From the NCBI GenBank assembly GCA_000435975.1, contig FR884073.1:1-22033 (forward strand): a stretch of DNA of 22,033 nucleotides, read 5' to 3'. The position numbers and the translations under genes were made by a program. The DNA is from Oscillibacter sp. CAG:241 (lineage in GTDB: Bacteria > Bacillota > Clostridia > Oscillospirales > Oscillospiraceae). Below, piece after piece: positions 1-7,008 of this stretch (the first letter of the stretch is position 1; each line of letters begins with the position of its first letter). The notes beneath the pieces were generated by a model. It made no database searches. It saw only the letters and a list, made by a program, of their open reading frames with translations, and had not been told where the DNA came from.

Positions 1-1620
1 GGGAGGACAGTTTATGTACTTAGAGATAAGCAACCCCATGGATTACCATGTGGCATTATACATCAGACTATCAAAGGAGGACGAAAACGAAGGGCCGTCA
101 GAAAGCGTCAACAATCAGAAATCCCTCTTGGATGATTTTGTGAAGAAGCATCGGCTGTCGGTCTACGACACTTACATCGATGATGGTTGGTCTGGAACTA
201 ACTTTGACCGCCCGGATTTTCAACGGATGATCGGCGACATCGAAGCCAAGAAGGTCAACATGGTCATCACCAAAGACTTGTCCCGTCTGGGCCGTGACTA
301 TATCATGACCGGCCACTACATGGAGCGGTACTTCCCGGAAAAGCGGGTGCGGTACATCTCACTACTGGACGGTATCGACACTGGTGTGGAATCCAGTGCC
401 AACGACATCACCCCGTTCCGTGCCATCATGAATGACATGTACGCCAAGGACATTTCCAAGAAGATCAAATCTGTCAAGCGGGATAAGCAGCGTAAGGGAC
501 AATTTATCGGCGGCAAACCGGTCTATGGTTATAAGATGCATCCCACAGAGAAGAACAAAATCGTCATTGACGAGGAAGTAGCGCCCATAGTGCGGCGCAT
601 CTTCCACATGGCGTTGGAAGGTATGAGCTGCAGGCAAATCGCCACACAGTTAAACGAAGAGGGTGTACCCACTCCGGCAACCTATGCAGGACTGCCTGTG
701 GCAAACCCAGGTCCCTACACCGGTCTGTGGAGCAGTGAACGCATCTCAGATATGCTTCAAAATGAGACTTACATCGGAAACATGGTTCAAGGACGAACGG
801 TGAAGATCAGCTACAAGTCCAAGAAGTGCCTGAAGCAGGACCGTGAAAACTGGGTCGTGGTGGAAGGAACGCACGAGCCGTTGATTGATCGGGAAACCTT
901 CCAAAAAGTACGCATGTTGGTCAACAGCCGCAAGCACACCAGAAGCCGAACCTATGACTTTCTGCTCAAAGGCATGATCTTCTGCCATGAGTGTGGTTAC
1001 CCGCTGGCGGTGCTCAATCGCATAAATGCTGCCGGAGAGGATGTGCTGTACTTTGTCTGCCGGACTTATCAGCGCTTCACCAAAGCCGGTGTCTGTTCGT
1101 GCCACAGCATCAAGGAAAAGACTGTGACGGACGCCGTTGTCGCCAAGATACAGGAGGTCTGCGAGGCCTATTTGGATCCGAGTCAGCTGCAGCCAATTGC
1201 CATTACTGCTGTGGAAGAGGTGCGCAAAGCAGAGAGCCACGATAGCGAGATTCAATCCCTGCACAGCAAGATCGACGGCCTGACTGCCAATCTGGATAAG
1301 ATGTACATGGATCGGCTGACTGGCCTCCTTGCTGAGTCGGATTTTGAACGGATTTATCAGCGCATCAAGATGGAGCGCAACTCACTTGAGGAAAAGCTGA
1401 AGGACTTGGAAGTGCAAAAAGAAAGCCCGGTCAGCACCGAAGACCGAGCCAGAGAGTTGGTGCAAAGGTTCATCACATCGGCTTATGCCAGTCGGGAACT
1501 GCTGGTGAGCCTGATTGAGCGAGTAGAATTAACGGAAGACAAGCAAATCATCGTCAAATTCCGCTTCCGTGAACTGGAAGCAATTTCTTAGGGCAAATCG
1601 TTTACAATAGGCGAGTCGCT
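1..1620 (+). mobile_element. Right end of a sigK-intervening (skin-like) element
   Basis: The segment from the left edge to roughly 1610-1622 is interpreted as one end of an integrated mobile element. It contains a large serine recombinase reading toward the junction, and visibly more AT-rich, differently composed DNA than the GC-rich genes to its right. Immediately after the recombinase stop, a sporulation sigma-factor C-terminus begins without a start codon. In Bacillus subtilis and Clostridioides difficile a large serine recombinase excises the skin element to rebuild sigK; that is established for those species. Here the other end of the element and the 5' part of the sigma gene lie outside the window, so the element's size, its cargo and whether it excises are not visible. 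The exact right boundary is uncertain by about 10 bases. Confidence 0.7.
14..1591 (+). CDS. Large serine recombinase (SpoIVCA-like site-specific integrase)
   Basis: This is a 525-residue site-specific recombinase of the large serine family, which cuts and rejoins DNA through a covalent phosphoserine. The N-terminal resolvase domain spans about residues 11-160; the probable nucleophile is Ser20 in the segment YIRLS, followed by the conserved patches DDGWSGTNFDRPDF and KDLSRLGRDY. A Recombinase domain follows (about 165-300). A zinc ribbon uses Cys324/Cys327 with Cys349 and Cys361/Cys363. A coiled coil (about 415-475) precedes the C-terminal tail. The length fits the family. A GGGAGG ribosome site at 1-6 supports ATG 14; an in-frame ATG at 38 would remove eight residues and still leave the domain intact. 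The gene ends about 20 bases before a sigma-factor C-terminus, which suggests it is the recombinase of a sigK-intervening element. A generic ICE or prophage integrase that happened to insert there remains possible. Confidence 0.93.
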   Translation: MYLEISNPMDYHVALYIRLSKEDENEGPSESVNNQKSLLDDFVKKHRLSVYDTYIDDGWSGTNFDRPDFQRMIGDIEAKKVNMVITKDLSRLGRDYIMTGHYMERYFPEKRVRYISLLDGIDTGVESSANDITPFRAIMNDMYAKDISKKIKSVKRDKQRKGQFIGGKPVYGYKMHPTEKNKIVIDEEVAPIVRRIFHMALEGMSCRQIATQLNEEGVPTPATYAGLPVANPGPYTGLWSSERISDMLQNETYIGNMVQGRTVKISYKSKKCLKQDRENWVVVEGTHEPLIDRETFQKVRMLVNSRKHTRSRTYDFLLKGMIFCHECGYPLAVLNRINAAGEDVLYFVCRTYQRFTKAGVCSCHSIKEKTVTDAVVAKIQEVCEAYLDPSQLQPIAITAVEEVRKAESHDSEIQSLHSKIDGLTANLDKMYMDRLTGLLAESDFERIYQRIKMERNSLEEKLKDLEVQKESPVSTEDRARELVQRFITSAYASRELLVSLIERVELTEDKQIIVKFRFRELEAIS

Positions 1621-1691
1621 ACGTATCGCGCATTGAAAAACGCGCCCTGGAAAAGCTGGAGGCTGCCCTGCGGGAGCACTGCTATCCGTAA
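1611..1691 (+). pseudogene. sigK: 3' fragment of sporulation sigma factor sigK (interrupted gene)
   Basis: This reading frame opens right after TAG 1608-1610, has no start codon or ribosome site, and encodes ASRYVSRIEKRALEKLEAAL followed by REHCYP and TAA 1689-1691. The block YVSRIEKRAL is the recognition-helix end of region 4.2 in SigK (B. subtilis SigK has SYVSRIEKRAL there); SigE has YISRLEK and SigF/SigG have QVSRLEK, so SigK is the best match. Only about 22 residues are sigma-like, so the piece cannot act alone. It is most simply the 3' exon of a sigma gene split by the element on its left. Excision would rejoin it to a 5' part outside the window; if excision no longer happens, it is a dead fragment. 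The residues just before YVSR differ from the usual GISRS, so the crossover lies near 1614-1622. Confidence 0.75.
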
Positions 1692-1727
1692 GAACAAAAC
1701 GGGCGCGGAGATTGCCGCCCGCCGATG

Positions 1728-1759
1728 AAAAAAGCGAGGGCGGCAGCCCTCGCTTTTTT
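1728..1759. terminator. Bidirectional rho-independent terminator
   Basis: Two perfect 14-base arms (1728-1741 and 1746-1759) enclose the loop GGCA. The stem is GC-rich at its top and flanked by six A and six T, so it can terminate on both strands. It lies between the 3' end of the sigma fragment (plus) and the anti-sigma gene (minus, ending at 1764), and would serve both. Confidence 0.88.
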
Positions 1760-1763
1760 GCGG

Positions 1764-3155
1764 TCAATCGTCCTGCTCTGCCTGATGCTCCAGCACGGAG
1801 CCGGTGGCAGCGTCGATGACGTATTCATATTCCATTCCGCCGGACTTGAACTCCACCTCGTACACGGCGCGGCCATGCTCGTTGTCCCATTCCACCTGAA
1901 GCTCCTGCACCTGGCCTTCGGACAGGCCCGCGTGCCGCAAGGCGGCACTCTTGGCGGCCTGGGCGCCAATGTCGGAGGTACTGCTGCTGCGGAGGTTCTC
2001 CTTCTCGTAATCCAGCACAGAGCCGCTGATGGCGTCCACCGTGACCTCATAGGCGGCGGCGTCGGTGTGGAACTCCAGTTCGTACTCCCAGCGGCCGTCG
2101 TCATAGTCCCGCTCCGCCTTGGTAAACGTGGCGGAGGACAGGCCCGCGTGCTTCAGCGCGGCGCTCTTGGCGGCCTCCATGCCAATGTCACCGGAGGGGT
2201 TCACGGGAGTGGAGAGCTTCACGTTGGCTGGGCCGCTGAGCACCTGGCCGGTGTAGGCGTCCACCCGGTATTCCAGCTCGCCGTGACCGGGGACCTCCAG
2301 CTCCACCTCATAGTGGGCGGGTGTCTCGTCCAGCTCCGGGTCCACATCCGCGTCGGCCACATCCGCCGTGGTCAGACCCGCATAGTTGGCTGCCGCCTCC
2401 AGAGCCGCCGTCATGCCGATGGGCATCCCCGGGGCCCCGGCCTCGATCAGGTCCCGCAGCTCCTCCACGGACAGCTTTGCCAGCCCCTCGAAGGTCAGGC
2501 TGCTGTTGAGGGCCATGGCCTGCCGGATCAGGGCGGCCTTGCCGGTGGAAATGTGGTTGGCCTTGGCCAGCTTTTCCAGGTCCTTGTCCTGCTGCACCGT
2601 CTGGCTCAGGACAGCGGCCTGGGAGTCGCCCAAAGCGCCGCCCGCAACACTGGTCAGCTCCTGCTGAAGGCGCTGAGCCCGGGCCTGGTCCTTATCCTCC
2701 ACGGAAATGAGAATGGCGGAGGACAGCGTGTCCAGATACCCGCACCGCACCAGGCTGCCCACAATGGCGTTGACGGCCACATCCGCCTTGACGCCCTTCA
2801 GGTCCCGGCCTCCGTCCATATCCGCCAGCACGGCGGCGGCCTCGTCGTTGAGGGCCTGGCAGGACACCACCTTTTCCCGGCTGTTCACCCGCAGCTCGAT
2901 GCTGGGGTTCACGTCCAGGGACACCACAGACGTTACGGCGTGGGCCTGCTGCACCAGCACGCCTCCGCCCAGCAGCAGCACCGCCAGGCACGCCGCCATG
3001 GCCTGCATCCATTTCTTCATACGTTGATTTTTCTTTTTCATAGGGACTACCGTTCCTTTCCGCTCTGTACAGCGGGAGAGCACGCCAGCCACGTCGTCCG
3101 GCGCGGTCTTGTCCAGCGCGGCGGAAAGCCTGCGTTCCATCAGATCGTTGGTCAT
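1764..3155 (-). CDS. RsgI-like membrane anti-sigma factor with three PepSY repeats
   Basis: This 463-residue protein is probably the membrane anti-sigma partner of the ECF sigma factor just upstream, whose stop codon it overlaps (ATGA, 3152-3155). A cytosolic N-terminus (1-50) is followed by one transmembrane segment (about 51-69). Next is an RsgI-type extracellular middle domain (about 75-160) with the family signature SLDVNPSIEL and an aspartate/asparagine-rich continuation. The outer part ends in three PepSY repeats (about 247-306, 323-382 and 395-455), each closing with a VDA-x-x-G-x-VL type motif. In Clostridium, RsgI proteins hold a sigma-I type factor and sense extracellular ligands; PepSY domains are linked to protease inhibition or cell-surface sensing. 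The ligand here is unknown. The start has a ribosome site, GGAAGGAG. The gene is intact although its sigma partner appears frame-disrupted. Confidence 0.8.
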   Translation of the reverse strand: MTNDLMERRLSAALDKTAPDDVAGVLSRCTERKGTVVPMKKKNQRMKKWMQAMAACLAVLLLGGGVLVQQAHAVTSVVSLDVNPSIELRVNSREKVVSCQALNDEAAAVLADMDGGRDLKGVKADVAVNAIVGSLVRCGYLDTLSSAILISVEDKDQARAQRLQQELTSVAGGALGDSQAAVLSQTVQQDKDLEKLAKANHISTGKAALIRQAMALNSSLTFEGLAKLSVEELRDLIEAGAPGMPIGMTAALEAAANYAGLTTADVADADVDPELDETPAHYEVELEVPGHGELEYRVDAYTGQVLSGPANVKLSTPVNPSGDIGMEAAKSAALKHAGLSSATFTKAERDYDDGRWEYELEFHTDAAAYEVTVDAISGSVLDYEKENLRSSSTSDIGAQAAKSAALRHAGLSEGQVQELQVEWDNEHGRAVYEVEFKSGGMEYEYVIDAATGSVLEHQAEQDD

Positions 3156-3592
3156 CGGGCGTCATCTCCTTCCATGTAAGCTCGCATCTTTTTCAATGCT
3201 CTGTGATATTTTGACAGGACGGTGGCCAGCGGCAGCCCCAGCGCTTCTCCGGTCTCCCGGTGCTTCAGGCCCGCTGTGTGCAGCAGAACGATACGACGCT
3301 CCTCATCTCCCAGAATGGCCAGGGCATCCTGCAAAAGCAGCCGCTCCTGGGCGTCCAGCCCCGGGCCGTCGTCGGGGATGGCATACCATTCCCGGTCCTC
3401 CATGGTCACCTGGCGGTCTGCCCGCCGCAGGTGCATCAGGCACAGATTCCGGCATACCGCCAGCACCCACCCGATGGGAGAGCCTGTGGGACGGTACCGG
3501 TCCGCCGTGTCCCAGATGTGCACATACACATCCTGGGTCAGGTCCTGGGCATCGTGGGCATTGCGGAGATAGGACAGAGCCAGACCATACAC
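3152..3592 (-). CDS. ECF-type RNA polymerase sigma factor (N-terminus displaced)
   Basis: The readable part is a sigma-70 family ECF factor. Region 2 is visible as ALSYLRNAHDAQDLTQDVYV and continues HIWDTADRY; region 4 is visible as LGDEERRIVLLHTAGLKHRE and continues with a helix-turn-helix (GEALGLPLATVLSKYHRAL). Together they would direct RNA polymerase to promoters released by the RsgI-like protein encoded next to it. The only start in this frame is GTG 3592 within AVYGLALSYL. It lacks a ribosome site and would remove the first helix of region 2. The expected first 40 residues lie upstream in a different frame (see 3593-3761). Either the gene is broken by a GC-rich insertion, the assembly has an error there, or a shorter protein is made. 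The family assignment is firm; function as written is doubtful. Confidence 0.75.
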   Translation of the reverse strand: MYGLALSYLRNAHDAQDLTQDVYVHIWDTADRYRPTGSPIGWVLAVCRNLCLMHLRRADRQVTMEDREWYAIPDDGPGLDAQERLLLQDALAILGDEERRIVLLHTAGLKHRETGEALGLPLATVLSKYHRALKKMRAYMEGDDAR

Positions 3593-3761
3593 CGCCGTTC
3601 GGGTGCGGCGGGGGACACGGGGCCGGCCGGGGCGGGGCCCGGCGGTATGGCTGGGCCAGATCGTCGCGGTTCCCGGCAGCCACTCCCGAAAGCAGCCGTC
3701 GAAGCTCCTGCGCCTCCTCCGCGGGGAGGGATGAAGTTGTGTTGTCTATCCTGTGCAGCAT
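3593..3761 (-). pseudogene. Displaced 5' segment of the ECF sigma gene (frameshift)
   Basis: Starting at ATG 3761, with AGGAG nine bases upstream (3771-3775), a frame encodes MLHRIDNTTSSLPAEEAQEL and then RRLLSGVAAGNRDDLAQPYRR. This looks like the opening helix of an ECF sigma factor (compare a generic L-x-x-G-D-x-x-A-x-x-x-L-Y). After YRRA it runs into a proline-rich stretch that matches no sigma factor, while RTRTAVYGLAL, the expected continuation, appears in the frame shifted by one base. The excess is about 30 GC-rich bases (around 3608-3640 on the plus strand). The simplest reading is a non-triplet insertion, or a misassembled GC-rich patch, in a single original gene spanning 3152-3761. 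Confidence 0.6.
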
Positions 3762-3870
3762 CTCATTTGTCTCCTGTCATATGGATAATGCACGGCAGGG
3801 CGGTTTTATTGCGTCCTCCCGGAGGATTTTTTTATTTATTTTATCACGTTCCGTTTTTGTTTTCCACTCC

Positions 3871-3899
3871 TTGTGCCAAACAGGAAAAAGAGGTATAAT
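3871..3899 (+). promoter_or_regulatory. Sigma-A promoter of polA
   Basis: TTGTGC (3871-3876) and a perfect TATAAT (3894-3899) are separated by 17 bases. They sit 30 bases before the polA start codon, and AAAGGAGG at 3913-3920 provides the ribosome site. The surrounding AT-rich DNA contrasts with the GC-rich genes on either side. Confidence 0.85.
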
Positions 3900-3928
3900 A
3901 AAATAAATACGCAAAGGAGGTCGTCCCC

Positions 3929-6571
3929 ATGAAGCTGATGGTTGTCGACGGCAACAGCATATTGAACCGCGCCTATTACGGCATTCGCCCGCTGTCCACC
4001 CGGGAGGGCCTGTATACCCATGCGGTATACGGCTTTATCACCACCCTCCAGCGGCTGCTGGACGAGGAGGAGCCGGAGGCCCTGTGCGTCACCTTTGACC
4101 GCCGGGAGCCAACCTTCCGCCACCAGGCGGACGCGGACTACAAGGCCCAGCGCAAGCCCATGCCGCCGGAGCTGGCCATGCAGCTGCCGGTGATGAAGCA
4201 GGTGCTGGCGGCCATGTCTGTGCCCTGCTATGAGCTGGCCGGGTACGAGGCCGACGACCTCATCGGCACCATCAGCCGCAAATGCCAGGCGGCGGGGTGG
4301 GACTGCGTCATCGTCACCGGCGACAAGGACAGCCTGCAGCTGGTCACGGACCGGACCAGGGTGAAGCTGGTATCCACCCGCATGGGCCAGACCACTACAA
4401 AGGACATGACCCCGGAGACCTTCCGGGAGCAGTACGGCTTCGATCCCATTCATATGATCGACCTGAAGGCCCTGATGGGGGACACGTCGGACAACATTCC
4501 CGGTGTGCCGGGGGTGGGGGAGAAGACCGCCATGGCCCTGGTGCAGCAGTACGGCGACATAGACGCACTGTACCGCCGCCTGCCGGATATCGACGCCAAG
4601 CCCAACGTCATCCGCAAGCTGACGGAGGGGGAGGAGTCCGCCCGGCACAGCTATTGGCTGGCCACCATCGTCACCGATGCGCCCCTGGCCTTCGACCCGG
4701 CGGAGAACCTGCGCAGGCCCTTCCGGCCGGAGCTTTACGACCTGTTCCTGCGGCTGGAATTTCAGAAGCTCATTGACAGATATCACCTGCGGCCCCACCA
4801 GGAGACGGCAGAGAAGCCCGAGTACACCACCACGGTGGTCCCCGTGGAAACGGAGGAGCAGGCCCGGACTCTGCTGGAGGAGTGGCGCAGGGCCGATCAC
4901 GTGGCCCTGTACGCCGCAGCAGACCTGACGGCCATCTCTGTCCATTGGGATACCGGCGAGAGCACGGCACAGACGGCGGAGCTGTGGTCCGGGGGCTATC
5001 AGGGGAACTGGAACGCCCTGCTGGGGGCGCTGCTTTCCGGGGACATCCGGAAAATTTCTCACAACGTGAAGGATCTGATGCGGACGCTGCTGGACGGCGG
5101 CCTCCCGGCGGAGGGCTTTGTGTTTGACACGGCCCTGGCGGCGTATCTGCTGGATGCCACGGCAGGGGGCTATGACCTGCAGCGGCTGTTTGTGTCGTAT
5201 TTCAACCAGGAGCTGGAAAAGCCCGCCCATCTGGAGCCGGACGCCTTCTCCCCTCTGGGAGACCGGGCTGCCGCCTGGGCGTCGCTGCACAGCTATGGCG
5301 CAGCGATAGAGGCCCTGTATGGTGTGCTTTTGCCCCGGCTCCGGGAGCAGGGCATGGAAAAGCTGTACTTCGGTGTGGAGCTGCCCCTGTGCCGGGTGCT
5401 GGCGGATATGGAGCGCAGCGGCTTTCTGGTGGACGGCGGAGCCCTGGCCCGGTTCGGTGCGGACCTGTCCGACACCATCCGCCAGCTGGAGGAGCGCATT
5501 TACGCCGCCGCCGGACAGCAATTCAACATCAATTCCCCCAAGCAGCTGGGAAAGGTGCTGTTCGAGGACCTGGGCCTGCCCCACGGGAAAAAGACGAAAA
5601 CCGGCTGGTCCACCAATGCGGACGTGCTGGAGAAGCTGAAGGATCAGCCGCTGGTGGCCGACGTGCTGACCTACCGGCAGTATGCCAAGCTGAAAAGCAC
5701 CTATGCCGACGGGCTTCTGAAGGTCATCGACCCCGACGGCCGCATCCGCACCAGCTTCCAGATGACGGTAACGGCCACGGGCCGCCTGAGCTCCACGGAG
5801 CCCAATTTGCAGAACATCCCCACCCGCACGGAGCTGGGCAGCAAAATGCGGGAGATGTTCGTGGCGGCCCCGGGCCATGTGCTGGTGGATGCGGACTATT
5901 CCCAGATCGAGCTGCGGCTGCTGGCCCACATCTCCGGGGACGAGGCCATGCAGCAGGCGTTCCTGTCCGGGGAGGACTTCCACACCGTCACCGCCGCACG
6001 GGTGTTCCATGTGCCCCAGGACCAGGTGACCCATCAGATGCGCTCCCGGGCCAAGGCCGTGAACTTCGGCATTGTCTACGGCATCTCCGCCTTCTCCCTG
6101 TCCCAGGACATCGGCGTCACCGTGGCGGAGGCCAAGGAGTATATGGAACGGTATTTTGCCACCTATACCGGCGTGAGGCAGTATATGGAGCAGGTGGTGT
6201 CCCAGGCCCGGGAGCGGGGCTATGTGGAGACCCTGTGGCACCGCCGCCGGGCCCTGCCGGAGCTGAAAAGCTCCAATTTTAACATGCGGTCCTTTGGCGA
6301 ACGGGTGGCCCTGAACATGCCCATCCAGGGTACGGCGGCGGACATCATCAAGCTGGCCATGGTGCGGGTCCACCGCCGCCTGGCGGCGGAGGGCCTGGAG
6401 GCCCGGCTCATCATGCAGGTTCACGATGAGCTGATCGTGGAGTGCCCGGAGGCGGAGGCGTCTCGGGTGGAGCAGCTTCTGCAGCAGGAGATGCAGGGGG
6501 TGGCGGAGCTGTCGGTGCCCCTGCTGGCGGAGGCCCACACCGGTCACAACTGGCTGGCGGCCAAGGGCTGA
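3929..6571 (+). CDS. polA: DNA polymerase I
   Basis: The 880-residue product fills gaps and removes RNA primers during replication and repair. The N-terminal 5'-nuclease domain (about 1-290) shows LMVVDGNSILNRAYYG, the acidic segment GYEADDLIGT, TGDKDSLQLV, and the helix-hairpin-helix GVPGVGEKTA near residue 191. The polymerase domain (about 460-880) carries motif A (VDADYSQIELR, Asp656), motif B (RSRAKAVNFGIVYG, with Arg705, Lys709, Phe713 and Tyr717) and motif C (QVHDEL, Asp833). The middle 3'-5' exonuclease domain keeps its shape but not its metal ligands: the usual DxE is Y328-A-A330, and the next aspartate is Leu383 in HNVKDL. Proofreading is therefore probably absent, as in Taq and Bst polymerases. 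Phe713 is the residue type found at E. coli Phe762. It is the first gene of a unit with mrnC and rqcH. Confidence 0.97.
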   Translation: MKLMVVDGNSILNRAYYGIRPLSTREGLYTHAVYGFITTLQRLLDEEEPEALCVTFDRREPTFRHQADADYKAQRKPMPPELAMQLPVMKQVLAAMSVPCYELAGYEADDLIGTISRKCQAAGWDCVIVTGDKDSLQLVTDRTRVKLVSTRMGQTTTKDMTPETFREQYGFDPIHMIDLKALMGDTSDNIPGVPGVGEKTAMALVQQYGDIDALYRRLPDIDAKPNVIRKLTEGEESARHSYWLATIVTDAPLAFDPAENLRRPFRPELYDLFLRLEFQKLIDRYHLRPHQETAEKPEYTTTVVPVETEEQARTLLEEWRRADHVALYAAADLTAISVHWDTGESTAQTAELWSGGYQGNWNALLGALLSGDIRKISHNVKDLMRTLLDGGLPAEGFVFDTALAAYLLDATAGGYDLQRLFVSYFNQELEKPAHLEPDAFSPLGDRAAAWASLHSYGAAIEALYGVLLPRLREQGMEKLYFGVELPLCRVLADMERSGFLVDGGALARFGADLSDTIRQLEERIYAAAGQQFNINSPKQLGKVLFEDLGLPHGKKTKTGWSTNADVLEKLKDQPLVADVLTYRQYAKLKSTYADGLLKVIDPDGRIRTSFQMTVTATGRLSSTEPNLQNIPTRTELGSKMREMFVAAPGHVLVDADYSQIELRLLAHISGDEAMQQAFLSGEDFHTVTAARVFHVPQDQVTHQMRSRAKAVNFGIVYGISAFSLSQDIGVTVAEAKEYMERYFATYTGVRQYMEQVVSQARERGYVETLWHRRRALPELKSSNFNMRSFGERVALNMPIQGTAADIIKLAMVRVHRRLAAEGLEARLIMQVHDELIVECPEAEASRVEQLLQQEMQGVAELSVPLLAEAHTGHNWLAAKG

Positions 6572-6602
6572 CCGGTTTTAACGAGAGTAAGGAGCAAACG
6601 CA

Positions 6603-7007
6603 ATGACTGATTATTTTGCTGTGCAGCTGCCCCCGGAGCAGATCCGGGCCATCAGCTCCATCGGCCTGGCCCACCTGGGGGACGCCGTGTTTGAGCTGCT
6701 GGTGCGCACCTGGCTGTGCACCGGGGGCAAGGCCACGGGCAGAGGACTTCACCGGGCCACCGTGGCCCTGGTCTGCGCCCCCCGGCAGGCGGAGCTGGCG
6801 GAGAAGATCCTGCCCCTGCTGACCCAGGAGGAGCAGGACGTGTTCCGCCGGGGCCGCAACGCCAACGTCCATTCCATCCCGGCCCACGCCAGCCGGGCCC
6901 AGTACCAGCAGGCCACGGCTCTGGAGGCCCTGCTGGGATACCTGTATTTACAGGGCAGACACGACCGGGTCAACCAGCTGTTCTGCCGGATGATGGAGGA
7001 GGAGTAA
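6603..7007 (+). CDS. mrnC: Mini-ribonuclease 3 (23S rRNA maturation)
   Basis: This is a 134-residue RNase III-type endonuclease without a double-stranded-RNA-binding domain. In Bacillus it trims the ends of the 23S rRNA precursor. The family signature SIGLAHLGDAVFELLVRTWL contains the probable metal ligand Asp27; the second acidic site is Glu108 in ATALEALLGYLYL. The motif RRGRNANVHSIPAHAS is also typical. The length matches the family. ATG 6603 follows TAAGGAG (6588-6594) and lies 31 bases after polA. In many Firmicutes this gene sits beside cysS; here it lies between polA and rqcH, four bases from the latter's start, so it is almost surely cotranscribed with rqcH. Confidence 0.95.
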   Translation: MTDYFAVQLPPEQIRAISSIGLAHLGDAVFELLVRTWLCTGGKATGRGLHRATVALVCAPRQAELAEKILPLLTQEEQDVFRRGRNANVHSIPAHASRAQYQQATALEALLGYLYLQGRHDRVNQLFCRMMEEE

Positions 7008-7008
7008 C

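Noticed and set aside
1725..3179. Long open frame on the plus strand opposite the anti-sigma gene
   Set aside because: It mirrors the GC-rich minus-strand gene, which has a ribosome site, a transmembrane segment and recognisable domains; the plus frame is low-complexity His/Gly/Val-rich.
3807..3835. Short inverted repeat TCCTC-CCG-GAGGA followed by T-rich DNA, terminator-like on the plus strand
   Set aside because: The stem is only five pairs and no plus-strand gene ends upstream of it.
3836..6547. 903-codon open frame opposite polA
   Set aside because: It is a GC-rich antisense shadow of DNA polymerase I with no ribosome site or recognisable domains.
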